Below are positions 53,038 through 60,967 of a stretch of DNA of 64,000 nt, in pieces. The stretch is taken from positions 655,555 to 719,554 of the forward strand of contig NZ_ML123046.1 in NCBI RefSeq assembly GCF_003846175.1, in the 5' to 3' direction. Within the stretch, counting starts at the first letter, position 1. Every line of letters starts with the position of its first letter. Both the position numbers and the translations under genes were made by a program. Under the pieces are notes generated by a model. The model ran no database searches, had not been told where the DNA came from, and saw only the letters and a program-made list of their open reading frames with translations. This DNA is from Streptomyces sp. ADI95-17. GTDB lineage: Bacteria > Actinomycetota > Actinomycetes > Streptomycetales > Streptomycetaceae.

Positions 53038-53212
53038 TGGCTCGATGAAGGCTGTTCATCGACGGCAGGCCTTCGCTGCCACGGAGAGTACGGAGCGCAC
53101 GGAGCGTGAGCGGACCGGAAAGGTCGGGCGCGGTGCCGTGTGTTCCGGACACTCCTGGGCGGCCGGGTAACCGGCCATTGCGTTTTCTGAGCATGTGGAG
53201 ACCGAGGAGACA

Positions 53213-54577
53213 ATGATGAATTCCCAGCCCGCACCCGGGCTCGACGTTCTGCTGCAGAATGCGCGCCGGCGGGCGGGACTCACCCAGGAACAGCTCGCCG
53301 GCCTTTCCACCGTGAGCGTCCGGGCCATTCGCGACCTCGAACTCGGACGGGTCCAGCACCCGCGCAGGGAAACTCTGAAGCTCCTCGCCAATGCCATGCG
53401 GCTGAGCGACGCGCGCCGCGTCGAGCTCGAACTCGCCGTCGATGCAAAGGCGGTGGGGCGTGTCTTCCAGGACATCTACGGGGTGGGCCTGGCCACACCA
53501 CCCCCTCCGCTGCGTCCGCTGATCGGACGGCGCCCCGAACTGGAGGCGCTGACCGCCCGGCTGCGCACGGACCACGAACGCCTGCTGACTCTCGTCGGGC
53601 TGCCGGGAGTGGGAAAGACACGACTCGCCCAGGAGGCCGCCTCGGCGATCCACGCCCGGGACCGGGTTCCGGTGCTGTGGGTATCCCTGGACGAAACGGC
53701 GGAGACCACCGGAGCAACGCCCAACACCCCTCAGTCGACCGTGACCGGGTGGGTGCGCGCACTGGTCCGCGACGGCGAGGAATTCGAGGAACTGGCCGCG
53801 CTCATAGGGTCCAAGCCCACCTTGATCGTCCTGGACGGTCACGATGCGTCACCATCTGTCACTCCTCGGCTGCTGAGTCTGCTGCGGGCCTGCGAGCGCC
53901 TGAAAATACTCACCACCACCGACCGGCCGGTCCAGCTGCCCGGTGGACGGCTGCTGCCGCTGGCCCCGCTGCCGGTGCCGACCGCGGCCGATCTCGCCGC
54001 CGAGGCGGTGGGCGGCTCCCTCGTCGCGGACCGGCACGCCGTCGAGCTGACGCTCTCCCACGTCAGCTACATGCGGCCCGACTTCCTCCCCACCGACTCC
54101 GTCGTCACCACCGTCGCCCACATCTGCCGGGCCCTGGACGGCATGCCGCAGGCGCTGGAGGCCGCGGCCTCCTGGCTGCTGCTCTACTCCCCGCAGCAGC
54201 TCCTGGACATCGCCCGCACCACACCGCTGGTCCTGCTCGACGGGGTCACGCCCGCCGATCCCGCCGCCGGCCCCACCCTGGGCGAGCGGCTCACCACCGC
54301 CGTGACCGGCCTCGACCCGAAGGCCGCCGCGCTGCTGCGCACACTGGCGACGCTGGAGGATCCCTGGACGGTGGACGGTGCCGCGCGCGCCTGCGGCACC
54401 TCGCTGGCCGAGGCCGCCCGCGATGTGCACGCCCTGCTGGTCCGCGGCCTGATCCGCCGGCTCCCCACGACGGCGGGGGATCCGGTCGGCTTCACCGTGC
54501 TCAACCTGGTCCGCGCGGTGCTCGACGCGGACCGGGAGACGGCGCCCGCCGCTCTCGCCGCCGCCCTGAGCGAGTGA
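53213..54577 (+). CDS. XRE-HTH regulator with STAND-type ATPase domain
   Basis: A 454-residue protein. XRE helix-turn-helix at about 10-70 (LQNARRRAGLTQEQLAGLST, with RAIRDLELGRVQHPRRETLK), followed by an ATPase domain with P-loop VGLPGVGKTRLAQEAA (about residue 135) and a Walker B-like LIVLDGHDA. A winged-helix/C-terminal part of about 130 residues follows. It is shorter than full AfsR-like ATPases and has no TPR region. ATG 53213, with GAGGAG 4 bp upstream (a second ATG at 53216). It stands next to the carbamoyltransferase gene, in the same direction, and is likely a second regulator of the cluster. Confidence 0.85.
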   Translation: MMNSQPAPGLDVLLQNARRRAGLTQEQLAGLSTVSVRAIRDLELGRVQHPRRETLKLLANAMRLSDARRVELELAVDAKAVGRVFQDIYGVGLATPPPPLRPLIGRRPELEALTARLRTDHERLLTLVGLPGVGKTRLAQEAASAIHARDRVPVLWVSLDETAETTGATPNTPQSTVTGWVRALVRDGEEFEELAALIGSKPTLIVLDGHDASPSVTPRLLSLLRACERLKILTTTDRPVQLPGGRLLPLAPLPVPTAADLAAEAVGGSLVADRHAVELTLSHVSYMRPDFLPTDSVVTTVAHICRALDGMPQALEAAASWLLLYSPQQLLDIARTTPLVLLDGVTPADPAAGPTLGERLTTAVTGLDPKAAALLRTLATLEDPWTVDGAARACGTSLAEAARDVHALLVRGLIRRLPTTAGDPVGFTVLNLVRAVLDADRETAPAALAAALSE

Positions 54578-54630
54578 GCACCGCCCCCTCACGTACCCCC
54601 GTTCCCGCCCTCCTGAAAGGCACCTCACCC

Positions 54631-55557
54631 ATGCGCAACCTGATCTCCCTCGCCGACCTCACGCCCGCCGAGCTGGACCACATCGTCCGGCGCGCCGTCT
54701 TGTTCGGCCGGGACGGCATCGTGCCGAAGCCGCTGGCCGGACGGCAGGTCGGTCTGTACTTCCGCAAGTCCTCGACCCGGACCCGGACGTCCTTCTGGAG
54801 CGCGGCGACCCGGCTGGGCGCCGACGTGATCACCTTCGGCCCGAACGAGCTGCAGCTCAGCACCGGCGAGACGGTCGAGGACACCGCCCGGGTCCTCGGC
54901 CAGTACCTGGACGCCCTGGTCGTCCGTACCAACGGGGACGTGGAGGAGATCCGCCGGCTCGGCAGCAGCTCGAACCTGGCCGTCGTCAACGCGCTGAGCC
55001 TGGACGAGCACCCGACCCAGGCCATCGCCGATCTCGCCACGCTGGCCGAGGAGTTCGGCTCGCTCGACGGACTGCACCTGCTCGCCGTCGGCGAGGGCAA
55101 CAGCTCGGGCGCGGCCCTGGCACTCGCCGCCGCCCTCACTCCCGGCCTGCGCCTCACCCTGCTCTGCCCGCGGGGTTACGAGGTGCCCAAGGAGACGCTG
55201 GACCTGGCGGCCGAACTCAGCGAAGGCAAGGCGCTGGTGAGCCAGGTCGTGTCCGCCGACGAGGTCGAGGGCCCGGTGGACGCGGTGTACACCAGCCGGT
55301 GGCAGACCATGGGCGTGACGAAGGAGAACCCGGACTGGCTCAAGGACTTCGACGGCCTCCAGATCAACCGCGCGTTCCTGGACCGCTTCGCCGGCCCGCG
55401 CACCGTCTTCCTGCACGACCTGCCCGCGGTCCGGGGCGAGGAGGTCACGGACGAGGTGCTCGACGGTGCGTCCAGCCGGGCCTGGAGGCAGGCCCACCAC
55501 AAGATGACCGCCGCCGCGGCGGTACTGGAGTGGTGCGTGCGCGGCATCCAGAGCTGA
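54631..55557 (+). CDS. ornithine/aspartate carbamoyltransferase-like enzyme
   Basis: A 308-residue ATCase/OTCase-fold protein. Carbamoyl-phosphate loop FRKSSTRTRTSFWSAATRL is intact, HPTQAIADLATL is close to both OTC and ATC, and VDAVYTSRWQTMG and VTDEVLDGASSRAWRQAHHK follow. The OTC hallmark HCLP is HDLP here, and the amino-acid-binding SMG loop is TMG. It therefore probably transfers a carbamoyl group to a different amine or acid than ornithine. No arginine genes are nearby, only cluster genes; it is 53 bp after the XRE regulator and ends in a hairpin terminator. Start ATG 54631. A role in a modified amino acid of the NRPS product is an inference. Confidence 0.85.
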   Translation: MRNLISLADLTPAELDHIVRRAVLFGRDGIVPKPLAGRQVGLYFRKSSTRTRTSFWSAATRLGADVITFGPNELQLSTGETVEDTARVLGQYLDALVVRTNGDVEEIRRLGSSSNLAVVNALSLDEHPTQAIADLATLAEEFGSLDGLHLLAVGEGNSSGAALALAAALTPGLRLTLLCPRGYEVPKETLDLAAELSEGKALVSQVVSADEVEGPVDAVYTSRWQTMGVTKENPDWLKDFDGLQINRAFLDRFAGPRTVFLHDLPAVRGEEVTDEVLDGASSRAWRQAHHKMTAAAAVLEWCVRGIQS

Positions 55558-55574
55558 CCGCCCGGCCCGCCCGG

Positions 55575-55621
55575 CTCCCGGCAGACATGGGTTCACGACC
55601 CCGTGACTGCCGGGAGTTCCT
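55575..55621 (+). terminator. hairpin terminator after the carbamoyltransferase gene
   Basis: Outer arms CTCCCGGCAG (55575-55584) and CTGCCGGGAG (55607-55616) enclose an inner TCACG/CGTGA stem, and the hairpin is followed by TTCCTTTT. Confidence 0.8.
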
Positions 55622-55630
55622 TTTGCGCAC

Positions 55631-55707
55631 CGCCGACCGTCCACCGTCCACCGTCCACCGCCGACCGCCGACCGCCGACCGCCGACCGCCGACCGCCGAC
55701 CGTCCAC
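55631..55707. repeat. 11-copy heptamer tandem array (CGCCGAC / CGTCCAC)
   Basis: Eleven heptamers in the order A B B B A A A A A A B, where A is CGCCGAC and B is CGTCCAC. The array fills the non-coding gap between the carbamoyltransferase and MbtH terminators. It is related in length and pattern (CGYCNNC) to the array at 4523-4606. Confidence 0.93.
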
Positions 55708-55736
55708 CGCCCAGTCCCAGTCGTCGGCCGATTGTG

Positions 55737-55784
55737 CGGAAGGGCGGGTGCGGGCGCATCTCGCGCCCCGCACCCGCCCTTCCG
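55737..55784. terminator. long hairpin terminator (MbtH side)
   Basis: Perfect 18-bp arms (55737-55754 and 55767-55784) with a 12-base loop lie just after the MbtH stop (on its strand). Confidence 0.85.
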
Positions 55785-55804
55785 GAACGGGAGAACTCGT
55801 GGGT

Positions 55805-56017
55805 TCAGCCACCCATGGCCGCGACCACGGAACGCGGCCGCATGTCGGTCCAGTTGGCCTCGATGAATTCGCCGCATTCCTGCTTGCTGCCCTCGTCCTT
55901 CACCAGTTCCCAGCCCGCCGGCTGCTGGATCCGGGCCGGCCACAGCGAATACTGCCCCTCTTCGTTGGCCAGCACCACATAGCGGCCCTGGGAGTCCTCG
56001 AACGGGTTGGTTGCCAT
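55805..56017 (-). CDS. MbtH-like protein
   Basis: A 70-residue MbtH-like protein: NPFEDSQGRYVVLANEEGQY, SLWPARIQQPAGWELVKDEG and ECGEFIEANWTDMRPRS. The N-P-F, the S-L-W-P and the W-T-D-x-R-P-x-S motifs are all in place. MbtH proteins bind NRPS adenylation domains and help their solubility and activity; one such gene is usual per NRPS cluster. ATG 56017, with GAGGTGG upstream; two more codons upstream give an alternative Met. It lies alone on the reverse strand, between two terminators and a small gene. Confidence 0.95.
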   Translation of the reverse strand: MATNPFEDSQGRYVVLANEEGQYSLWPARIQQPAGWELVKDEGSKQECGEFIEANWTDMRPRSVVAAMGG

Positions 56018-56161
56018 GATTTCCACCTCGGTTGGACGAAGTTATTCGTGAAGTCGTCGGGTGTGCCTGAGTTTTTCGGCTGCATCAAAGACTAGGAGCC
56101 GCGGACCGGCCCGCCGGGCAGAAGCCCAGGCAGATCGGCGGCACCACGGACCGGACCGCGG

Positions 56162-56443
56162 TCAGGTGAGCACCCGGGCCGTGCGGTGCGCGTACGTGAG
56201 GGCGACCCCGGTCGCCACCGTGGCCGCGCGCACCGCGCCGAGCGCCTCGCGCACCAGCTCCGAGCGTTCCACCGGCATCACCTCACCTCCCTGCTGACCT
56301 GCGCGGACAATGTTCACCGCGGCTTCGAGCACGGCGACCTGGGCCTCGCCCAGCGCCTCCCGCCGGTCGACCCGTTCCCGTACCTCCGCCAGCACGTCCG
56401 CGAGCACGTCCTCCGCACGGACGCTGTGGCCGGTCTCTGCCAT
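56162..56443 (-). CDS. small helical protein of unknown function
   Basis: A 93-residue protein from ATG 56443, with GAGGAG 7 bp before it. It is all helix (AEDVLADVLAEVRERVDRRE, EAQVAVLEAAVNIVRAGQQG, LVREALGAVRAATVATGVAL), with no Cys and no signal peptide. It is divergent to the mutase operon, and co-directional with and upstream of MbtH. It has no known relatives I can name. Its place between MbtH and the mutase genes suggests that it belongs to the cluster. Confidence 0.55.
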   Translation of the reverse strand: MAETGHSVRAEDVLADVLAEVRERVDRREALGEAQVAVLEAAVNIVRAGQQGGEVMPVERSELVREALGAVRAATVATGVALTYAHRTARVLT

Positions 56444-56705
56444 GTCATGACTCCTCGGTCGTTCGCCGGCGGTGTGCAACGGGCCGGGCGCTGAATTCTG
56501 CGGGTGCAGTGCGGCCAGTCTCACGTCCGCCCGACCGCCCGGCACCGGGCAGTCGGCCAACTGCTGCTCTGCTGCCGCCCAGTTGCCGCCGGTCACGCCG
56601 GAAACGCCGCCGCGGCGAATCTACGGTTGTGGCCGAAAGGAAGTTCCGGGTAAACCCCGGGCCTCTTTCTCCCCTTGTCATCCAATGATGTGGACGAAGC
56701 GAACA

Positions 56706-57158
56706 ATGAAGCCTGCGGAATGGGCGGCTCGTCATCGATCCGGGCCGCTGGATGTTGTTGTCACCGGACTGCAATCCGATGCGCACACCTGGAATCTCAT
56801 CTACATCCAACTGCTGCTCGAAGACCTCGGGCACAAGGTCGTCAATCTGGGTTCCTGCGTGCCCGAGGACGAGATCGTCGAGTCCTGCTGCAAGTTCCAG
56901 CCCGACCTGCTGGTCGTCAGCAGTGTCAACGGGCACGGCTTCCACGACGCCCAGCCACTGATCGGGGCGATCCGCTCGCGCTGGGAGCTGACCGGCCTGC
57001 CCGCCGTCATCGGCGGCAAGCTCGGCGTGTCCGGGACCGGGGAGGAAGAGGCCGACGTCCTGATGAGGGCCGGGTTCGACGCGGTCTTCCAGGACGGCGT
57101 CGACATCGCCGCCTTCGAGTCCTACGTCGACTCGCTGCCCAAGGAGGTGGAACGGTGA
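56706..57158 (+). CDS. glmS: methylaspartate (glutamate) mutase S subunit
   Basis: A 150-residue B12-binding protein. LDVVVTGLQSDAHTWNLIYI carries the base-off cobalamin D-x-H motif (DAHTWN; the common D-x-H-x-x-G Gly is Asn, as in other antibiotic-cluster mutases), VVNLGSCVPEDEIVESCC and LLVVSSVNGHGFHDAQ hold the Ser loop, and LPAVIGGKLGVSGTG the GG loop. It pairs with the E subunit below to turn glutamate into 3-methylaspartate. ATG 56706 is used, as it lies closest to the conserved start; ATGs at 56685 and 56688 are in frame. Last base pairs overlap the E gene (GTGA). Confidence 0.9.
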   Translation: MKPAEWAARHRSGPLDVVVTGLQSDAHTWNLIYIQLLLEDLGHKVVNLGSCVPEDEIVESCCKFQPDLLVVSSVNGHGFHDAQPLIGAIRSRWELTGLPAVIGGKLGVSGTGEEEADVLMRAGFDAVFQDGVDIAAFESYVDSLPKEVER

Positions 57159-58561
57159 CCGCGCCGGTCCAGGAGGCGGCCCCCACGAGCCGGACCACCG
57201 TGCACCGGCGCCCCCTCTCCTTCGGCCGGTTCGTCGCCGGGGCGCAGGCCCGCGGCACCCTCGTGGTCCAGCCCCGCATGGGATTCTCCGACCCCGCGCT
57301 GATGCGGGCCGGCCTGCTCGCCACCAAGGGAGCGGCCGACGCGGTCGTCGGCACCATGACGATCGACAGCTACACCCGGGTCAACGACGAGGCGTCCGCG
57401 GCGCGTGCGCTGGACAGCGGCGTCCCGCTCAACGGATTCCCCATCACCTCCTACAGCCCGCACACCTCGCGCTGGGTCCTCGACGGCGTCCGCGACGCCG
57501 CCTTCCCGGTACAGATCCGGCACGGATCGGCACGACCCCAGCGCATCGTGGCCGCCCTCGCCCGACTCGGCCTGGACGCGACGGAGGGCGGCCCGGTCTC
57601 CTACTGCCTGCCCTACGGACGCACCCCGCTCCTGGACTCCGTACGCAACTGGCAGGAGAGCTGCGACGTCCTGGCCGGACTCCGCGCCACCGGGGCGGAA
57701 CCCCATCTGGAGACCTTCGGCGGCTGCATGCTCGGCCAGCTCTGCCCGCCCGGACTGCTCGTCGCGATCAGCGCGCTGGAGGCGCTCTTCTTCCACCGGG
57801 CGGGGCTGCGCAGCATCTCGCTCAGCTACGCCCAGCAGACCAACGCGGCCCAGGACCGCGACGCCATGCACGCCCTGCACCGGCTGGCCGGCGAGTTCCT
57901 GCCGGACACCGACTGGCACATCGTCCTCTACACCTACATGGGCCTCTATCCGCAGACCCGGCACGGATCACTGGAACTCCTGGAGCGCTCGGCCGAACTG
58001 GCCGTGGAGACCGGGGCGGCCCGGCTGATCGTGAAGACGGCCGCCGAGGCACACCGCATCCCCACCGTGGCGGAGAACGTCGAGGCCCTGCGGGTCGCCG
58101 CCCGGGCCGCCGCCCGGCACCGCGCCGCGACCGGCGCACACCCCGGGCACGCCCCCGCCGCGCACACCGACCCGGCGGACAACGCCGTGTACGCCGAGGC
58201 CCGCGCCCTGGTCGACGCGGTGCTGAACCTCGACGAAGACCTCGGCCAGGCACTGCTGAAGGCCTTCGCCCGCGGATACCTCGACGTCCCCTACTGCCTG
58301 CACCCCGACAACGCTGGCCGCACCCGGAGCCACATCGACGGGTCCGGCCGCCTCACCTGGTCCGAGATCGGGGCCATGCCCCTCGGACCCGTCCGCGACC
58401 GCGGCAGGCGGCTCACCGCCGCCGGGCTGTTCGACGCCCTGTCGTTCGTACAGCGCCGGCACGACCGCGTCATTCCCCAGCACGCAACCCGCTCCCCGCT
58501 TCCCCCGGCAACCCGTCGCCCGGCAGCCCATCGGCAGCACACCCAGGAGGTAGCACCATGA
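57155..58561 (+). CDS. glmE: methylaspartate (glutamate) mutase E subunit
   Basis: A 468-residue TIM-barrel subunit. FVAGAQARGTLVVQPRMGFS opens the barrel, and SGVPLNGFPITSYS, IRHGSARPQRIVAAL, GGPVSYCLPYGRTPLLDSVR, HLETFGGCMLGQLCPPGLLV and AISALEALFFHRAGL are all family blocks. With GlmS and adenosylcobalamin it rearranges L-glutamate to (2S,3S)-3-methylaspartate. GTG 57155 overlaps the GlmS stop; the stop overlaps the next ATG (ATGA). Clusters for vicenistatin and friulimicin use the same enzyme pair to supply methylaspartate. Cobalamin supply must come from elsewhere; no B12 riboswitch is seen upstream. Confidence 0.93.
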   Translation: MTAPVQEAAPTSRTTVHRRPLSFGRFVAGAQARGTLVVQPRMGFSDPALMRAGLLATKGAADAVVGTMTIDSYTRVNDEASAARALDSGVPLNGFPITSYSPHTSRWVLDGVRDAAFPVQIRHGSARPQRIVAALARLGLDATEGGPVSYCLPYGRTPLLDSVRNWQESCDVLAGLRATGAEPHLETFGGCMLGQLCPPGLLVAISALEALFFHRAGLRSISLSYAQQTNAAQDRDAMHALHRLAGEFLPDTDWHIVLYTYMGLYPQTRHGSLELLERSAELAVETGAARLIVKTAAEAHRIPTVAENVEALRVAARAAARHRAATGAHPGHAPAAHTDPADNAVYAEARALVDAVLNLDEDLGQALLKAFARGYLDVPYCLHPDNAGRTRSHIDGSGRLTWSEIGAMPLGPVRDRGRRLTAAGLFDALSFVQRRHDRVIPQHATRSPLPPATRRPAAHRQHTQEVAP

Positions 58562-59574
58562 CCAGCACCATCGCCGAGTCCGACGGCCGCGTCGCGCCCT
58601 CGTTCCCGTCCTCTCCCGACCAGCACCTGATCGCCGAGCCGACCCGCGCCACCCTGCGGGTGCAGAGCCGGATGCTCGCGGCGACCCGCGCCTTCCTGAC
58701 CGCGCAGGGCTTCCAGGAACTGCTGCCGCCGGTCATCGGGCCGGTCACCGACCCGGGCATCCGGGGCTCCAAGCAGGTGGACGTCGACTTCTACGGCCAC
58801 AAGTACAAGCTGATGACCAGCGCGATCCTCTACAAGCAGGCCTCGCTGCTGGCCTTCGACAAGATCTTCTACATCGCGCCCAACGTCCGCCTGGAGCCGC
58901 TGGAGACGGCCGTCACGCACCGCCACCTCGCCGAGTTCCACCAGATCGACGTGGAGATCCGCGACGCCCGCCGCGAGGACGCGATGGAGCTCGCCGAGCG
59001 GCTCGTCGCCCATGTCGTCGACGAGGTCGTCCGCGAGATGCCCGCGGACCTGGAGCTCCTCGGCCGCGACCGGGACGCCTTCCGCGAGGTGGTCCAGGGG
59101 GCGTTCGACCGCACCACGCACAAGGACGCCACCGCGGATCTGGTGGCGCTCGGCCACCCGCAGGACCCCGGCGCCGAGATCGACTGGGAGGGCGAGGAGA
59201 TCCTCTCCGCGAAGACCAGCCGCCCGTTCTTCGTGGTCGACTACCCCAAGGGTTCACGGGGCTTCTACGACCAGGAGGACGCCGACCGTCCCGGCATCCT
59301 CCGCAACTTCGACCTGATCGCCCCCGAGGGCTACGGCGAACTGGCCAGCGGCAGCGAGCGCGAACACGACTACGCGGCCCTGGTCACCAGGATGCGCGAG
59401 ACCGGCGAGAACCCCGCGAAGTACGGCTGGTACCTCGACCTGGCCCGCCGCGGTATCCCCGCCAGCTCCGGATTCGGTATCGGCCTGGAGCGTTTCACCC
59501 GGTACGTCACAGGCCGCACCGCCGCCTGGGAGGCCAGCGCCTACCCGAAGCTCCCCGGCGTGGTGTCGGCATGA
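58558..59574 (+). CDS. class II aminoacyl-tRNA synthetase-like enzyme (AsnRS/asparagine synthetase-related)
   Basis: A 338-residue catalytic core of the Asp/AsnRS class. FYGHKYKLMTSAILYKQASL and FDKIFYIAPNVRLEP cover the region of motif 2 (R-x-E), THRHLAEFHQIDVEI is the AsnRS signature, and ASSGFGIGLERFTRYVTG is motif 3 with its Arg. No OB-fold anticodon domain precedes the core, as in archaeal AS-AR enzymes, which make Asn from Asp and ammonia via aspartyl-adenylate. A Gln of the family (Q-S-P-Q-L-Y-K) is replaced, giving M-T-S-A-I-L-Y-K. Likely use: amidating 3-methylaspartate or a related acid. Coupled at both ends by 4-bp overlaps. Confidence 0.88.
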   Translation: MTSTIAESDGRVAPSFPSSPDQHLIAEPTRATLRVQSRMLAATRAFLTAQGFQELLPPVIGPVTDPGIRGSKQVDVDFYGHKYKLMTSAILYKQASLLAFDKIFYIAPNVRLEPLETAVTHRHLAEFHQIDVEIRDARREDAMELAERLVAHVVDEVVREMPADLELLGRDRDAFREVVQGAFDRTTHKDATADLVALGHPQDPGAEIDWEGEEILSAKTSRPFFVVDYPKGSRGFYDQEDADRPGILRNFDLIAPEGYGELASGSEREHDYAALVTRMRETGENPAKYGWYLDLARRGIPASSGFGIGLERFTRYVTGRTAAWEASAYPKLPGVVSA

Positions 59575-60839
59575 GCACCGTACTGAGCGCCGCCGGTTTC
59601 CCCGAGGAACAGGTGCGGCACCGGGCCAGGTCCGGAGCGGCGGCGGCCTTCCCCGCGCTGGAGTCCTACGGCAGCAGCCTGCTGGGCGCGGTCCCGGCCG
59701 GCCAGGACCCGTACGACCTGCTGGAGCGGGCCAGGATCGTGCCCCCGGTGTTCATGCCGGAGCGGCTGAAGAAGCTCATCGACCTGGCCCGCGAGCCGCT
59801 GTACACGGACGTCGAACTCGACACGCGGGTCGGCGGGTTCGCCTCCCGGCTGCCGCTCTACGTGTCCGCTTTCGGCTCGACACAGGTCGCCAGCCACGAC
59901 CTGGGCGAGGCGGCCGGGAGGCAGGCCGGACAGCTCGGCATCCCGATGGTCATCGGCGAGAACGTGGTGCCGGTCAACGGTTTCCGCGCCGCCGCCGACT
60001 CCGGAGTCTCCCCGCTGCTCGGCAGGATCGCCTCCTACACGGCCGCCGCCGACGACGAGCACGGCGGCGTGGTGGTGCAGCAGTCCACCGAGGACGCCGA
60101 CGCGGAAGTGTGGAACCTGGTCTACAGCGACCCGGTGTCCGAACCACTGCTCGCCACCGGCCGGCTCGCCTTCGAACTCAAGGTCGGCCAGGGCGCCAAG
60201 CCCGGACTCGGCGGGCTCACCGTCCTGGGCCGCGAGGCCGGCGACAGGATTGCCGAACAGTACGCCATGGACCCGGTGTTCGGTGCCGACAGCGAATCGG
60301 TGCTGCGGATCAGCAGCCCCGGCACCTTCACCGAGGAGATCCTGCGCCAGCAGATCCGGCTGATGCGGAACAACTTCCCCCGGGTGAAGGTGTGGGTGAA
60401 ACTGCACCCCGGCCGCGACATCGCCCACGCCGCGGCCACCGCCTGGGCGGCCGGCGCGGACTCCGTCACCGTGGACGGCGCGGAGGGCGGCACCGCATGG
60501 GCGCCGACCACCTTCCTCGGTCAGGTGGGACTCCCGCTCGGCGAGTGCCTCACCCGCATCGGCCGCACCGACCACTGCCTGCTCGCCAGCGGGCGGATCT
60601 GGGAAGGCAGCAGGGCCGCGAAGGCACTGGCGCTCGGCGCCCGCGCCGTCGGCCTCGGCCGGGCCGCACTGCTCGCCGTGGACGAGGACGCCGAAGCCGG
60701 CCTGGTCCGGCTGGCCGAGTCCATCGCCCTGGAACTCCGGCTGCTGATCAGCTCCGTCGGCAAGTACCACGCCAACGCCCTGGAAGCGGACGACGTCCTG
60801 CTGCCGAACGACGCCGTGACGGCCTCCCGTACCGGCTGA
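59571..60839 (+). CDS. glutamate synthase-like FMN-domain protein
   Basis: A 422-residue TIM-barrel protein of the GltB FMN-domain type. ELKVGQGAKPGLGGLTVLGR is the family's QGAKPG-x-GG loop; RVKVWVKLHPGRDIAHAAAT, ADSVTVDGAEGGTAWAPTTF, and LASGRIWEGSRAAKALALGA with RAVGLGRAALL follow as in FMN-binding glutamate synthase domains. The three Cys that hold the 3Fe-4S cluster of real glutamate synthases are absent, and there is no glutaminase domain. It likely oxidises or reduces an amine, imine or acid made by the operon, but its reaction is unknown. ATG 59571 overlaps the aaRS-like stop by 4 bases. Confidence 0.85.
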   Translation: MSTVLSAAGFPEEQVRHRARSGAAAAFPALESYGSSLLGAVPAGQDPYDLLERARIVPPVFMPERLKKLIDLAREPLYTDVELDTRVGGFASRLPLYVSAFGSTQVASHDLGEAAGRQAGQLGIPMVIGENVVPVNGFRAAADSGVSPLLGRIASYTAAADDEHGGVVVQQSTEDADAEVWNLVYSDPVSEPLLATGRLAFELKVGQGAKPGLGGLTVLGREAGDRIAEQYAMDPVFGADSESVLRISSPGTFTEEILRQQIRLMRNNFPRVKVWVKLHPGRDIAHAAATAWAAGADSVTVDGAEGGTAWAPTTFLGQVGLPLGECLTRIGRTDHCLLASGRIWEGSRAAKALALGARAVGLGRAALLAVDEDAEAGLVRLAESIALELRLLISSVGKYHANALEADDVLLPNDAVTASRTG

Positions 60840-60967
60840 TTCCCCACTCCACCGCACCGCACCCCACCGCACCGCTTCGCACCATCCGCACGTCATCCAC
60901 CGTGGCTCCGTCGGTCTCCCGGCACGCCGCGAGACCACGAGATCCGAGCTACCAAGAAGGTGTCGAG

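Noticed and set aside
56444..56705. Cobalamin riboswitch before the B12-dependent mutase genes
   Set aside because: No B12-box-like segment or fitting stem set could be found in the leader.
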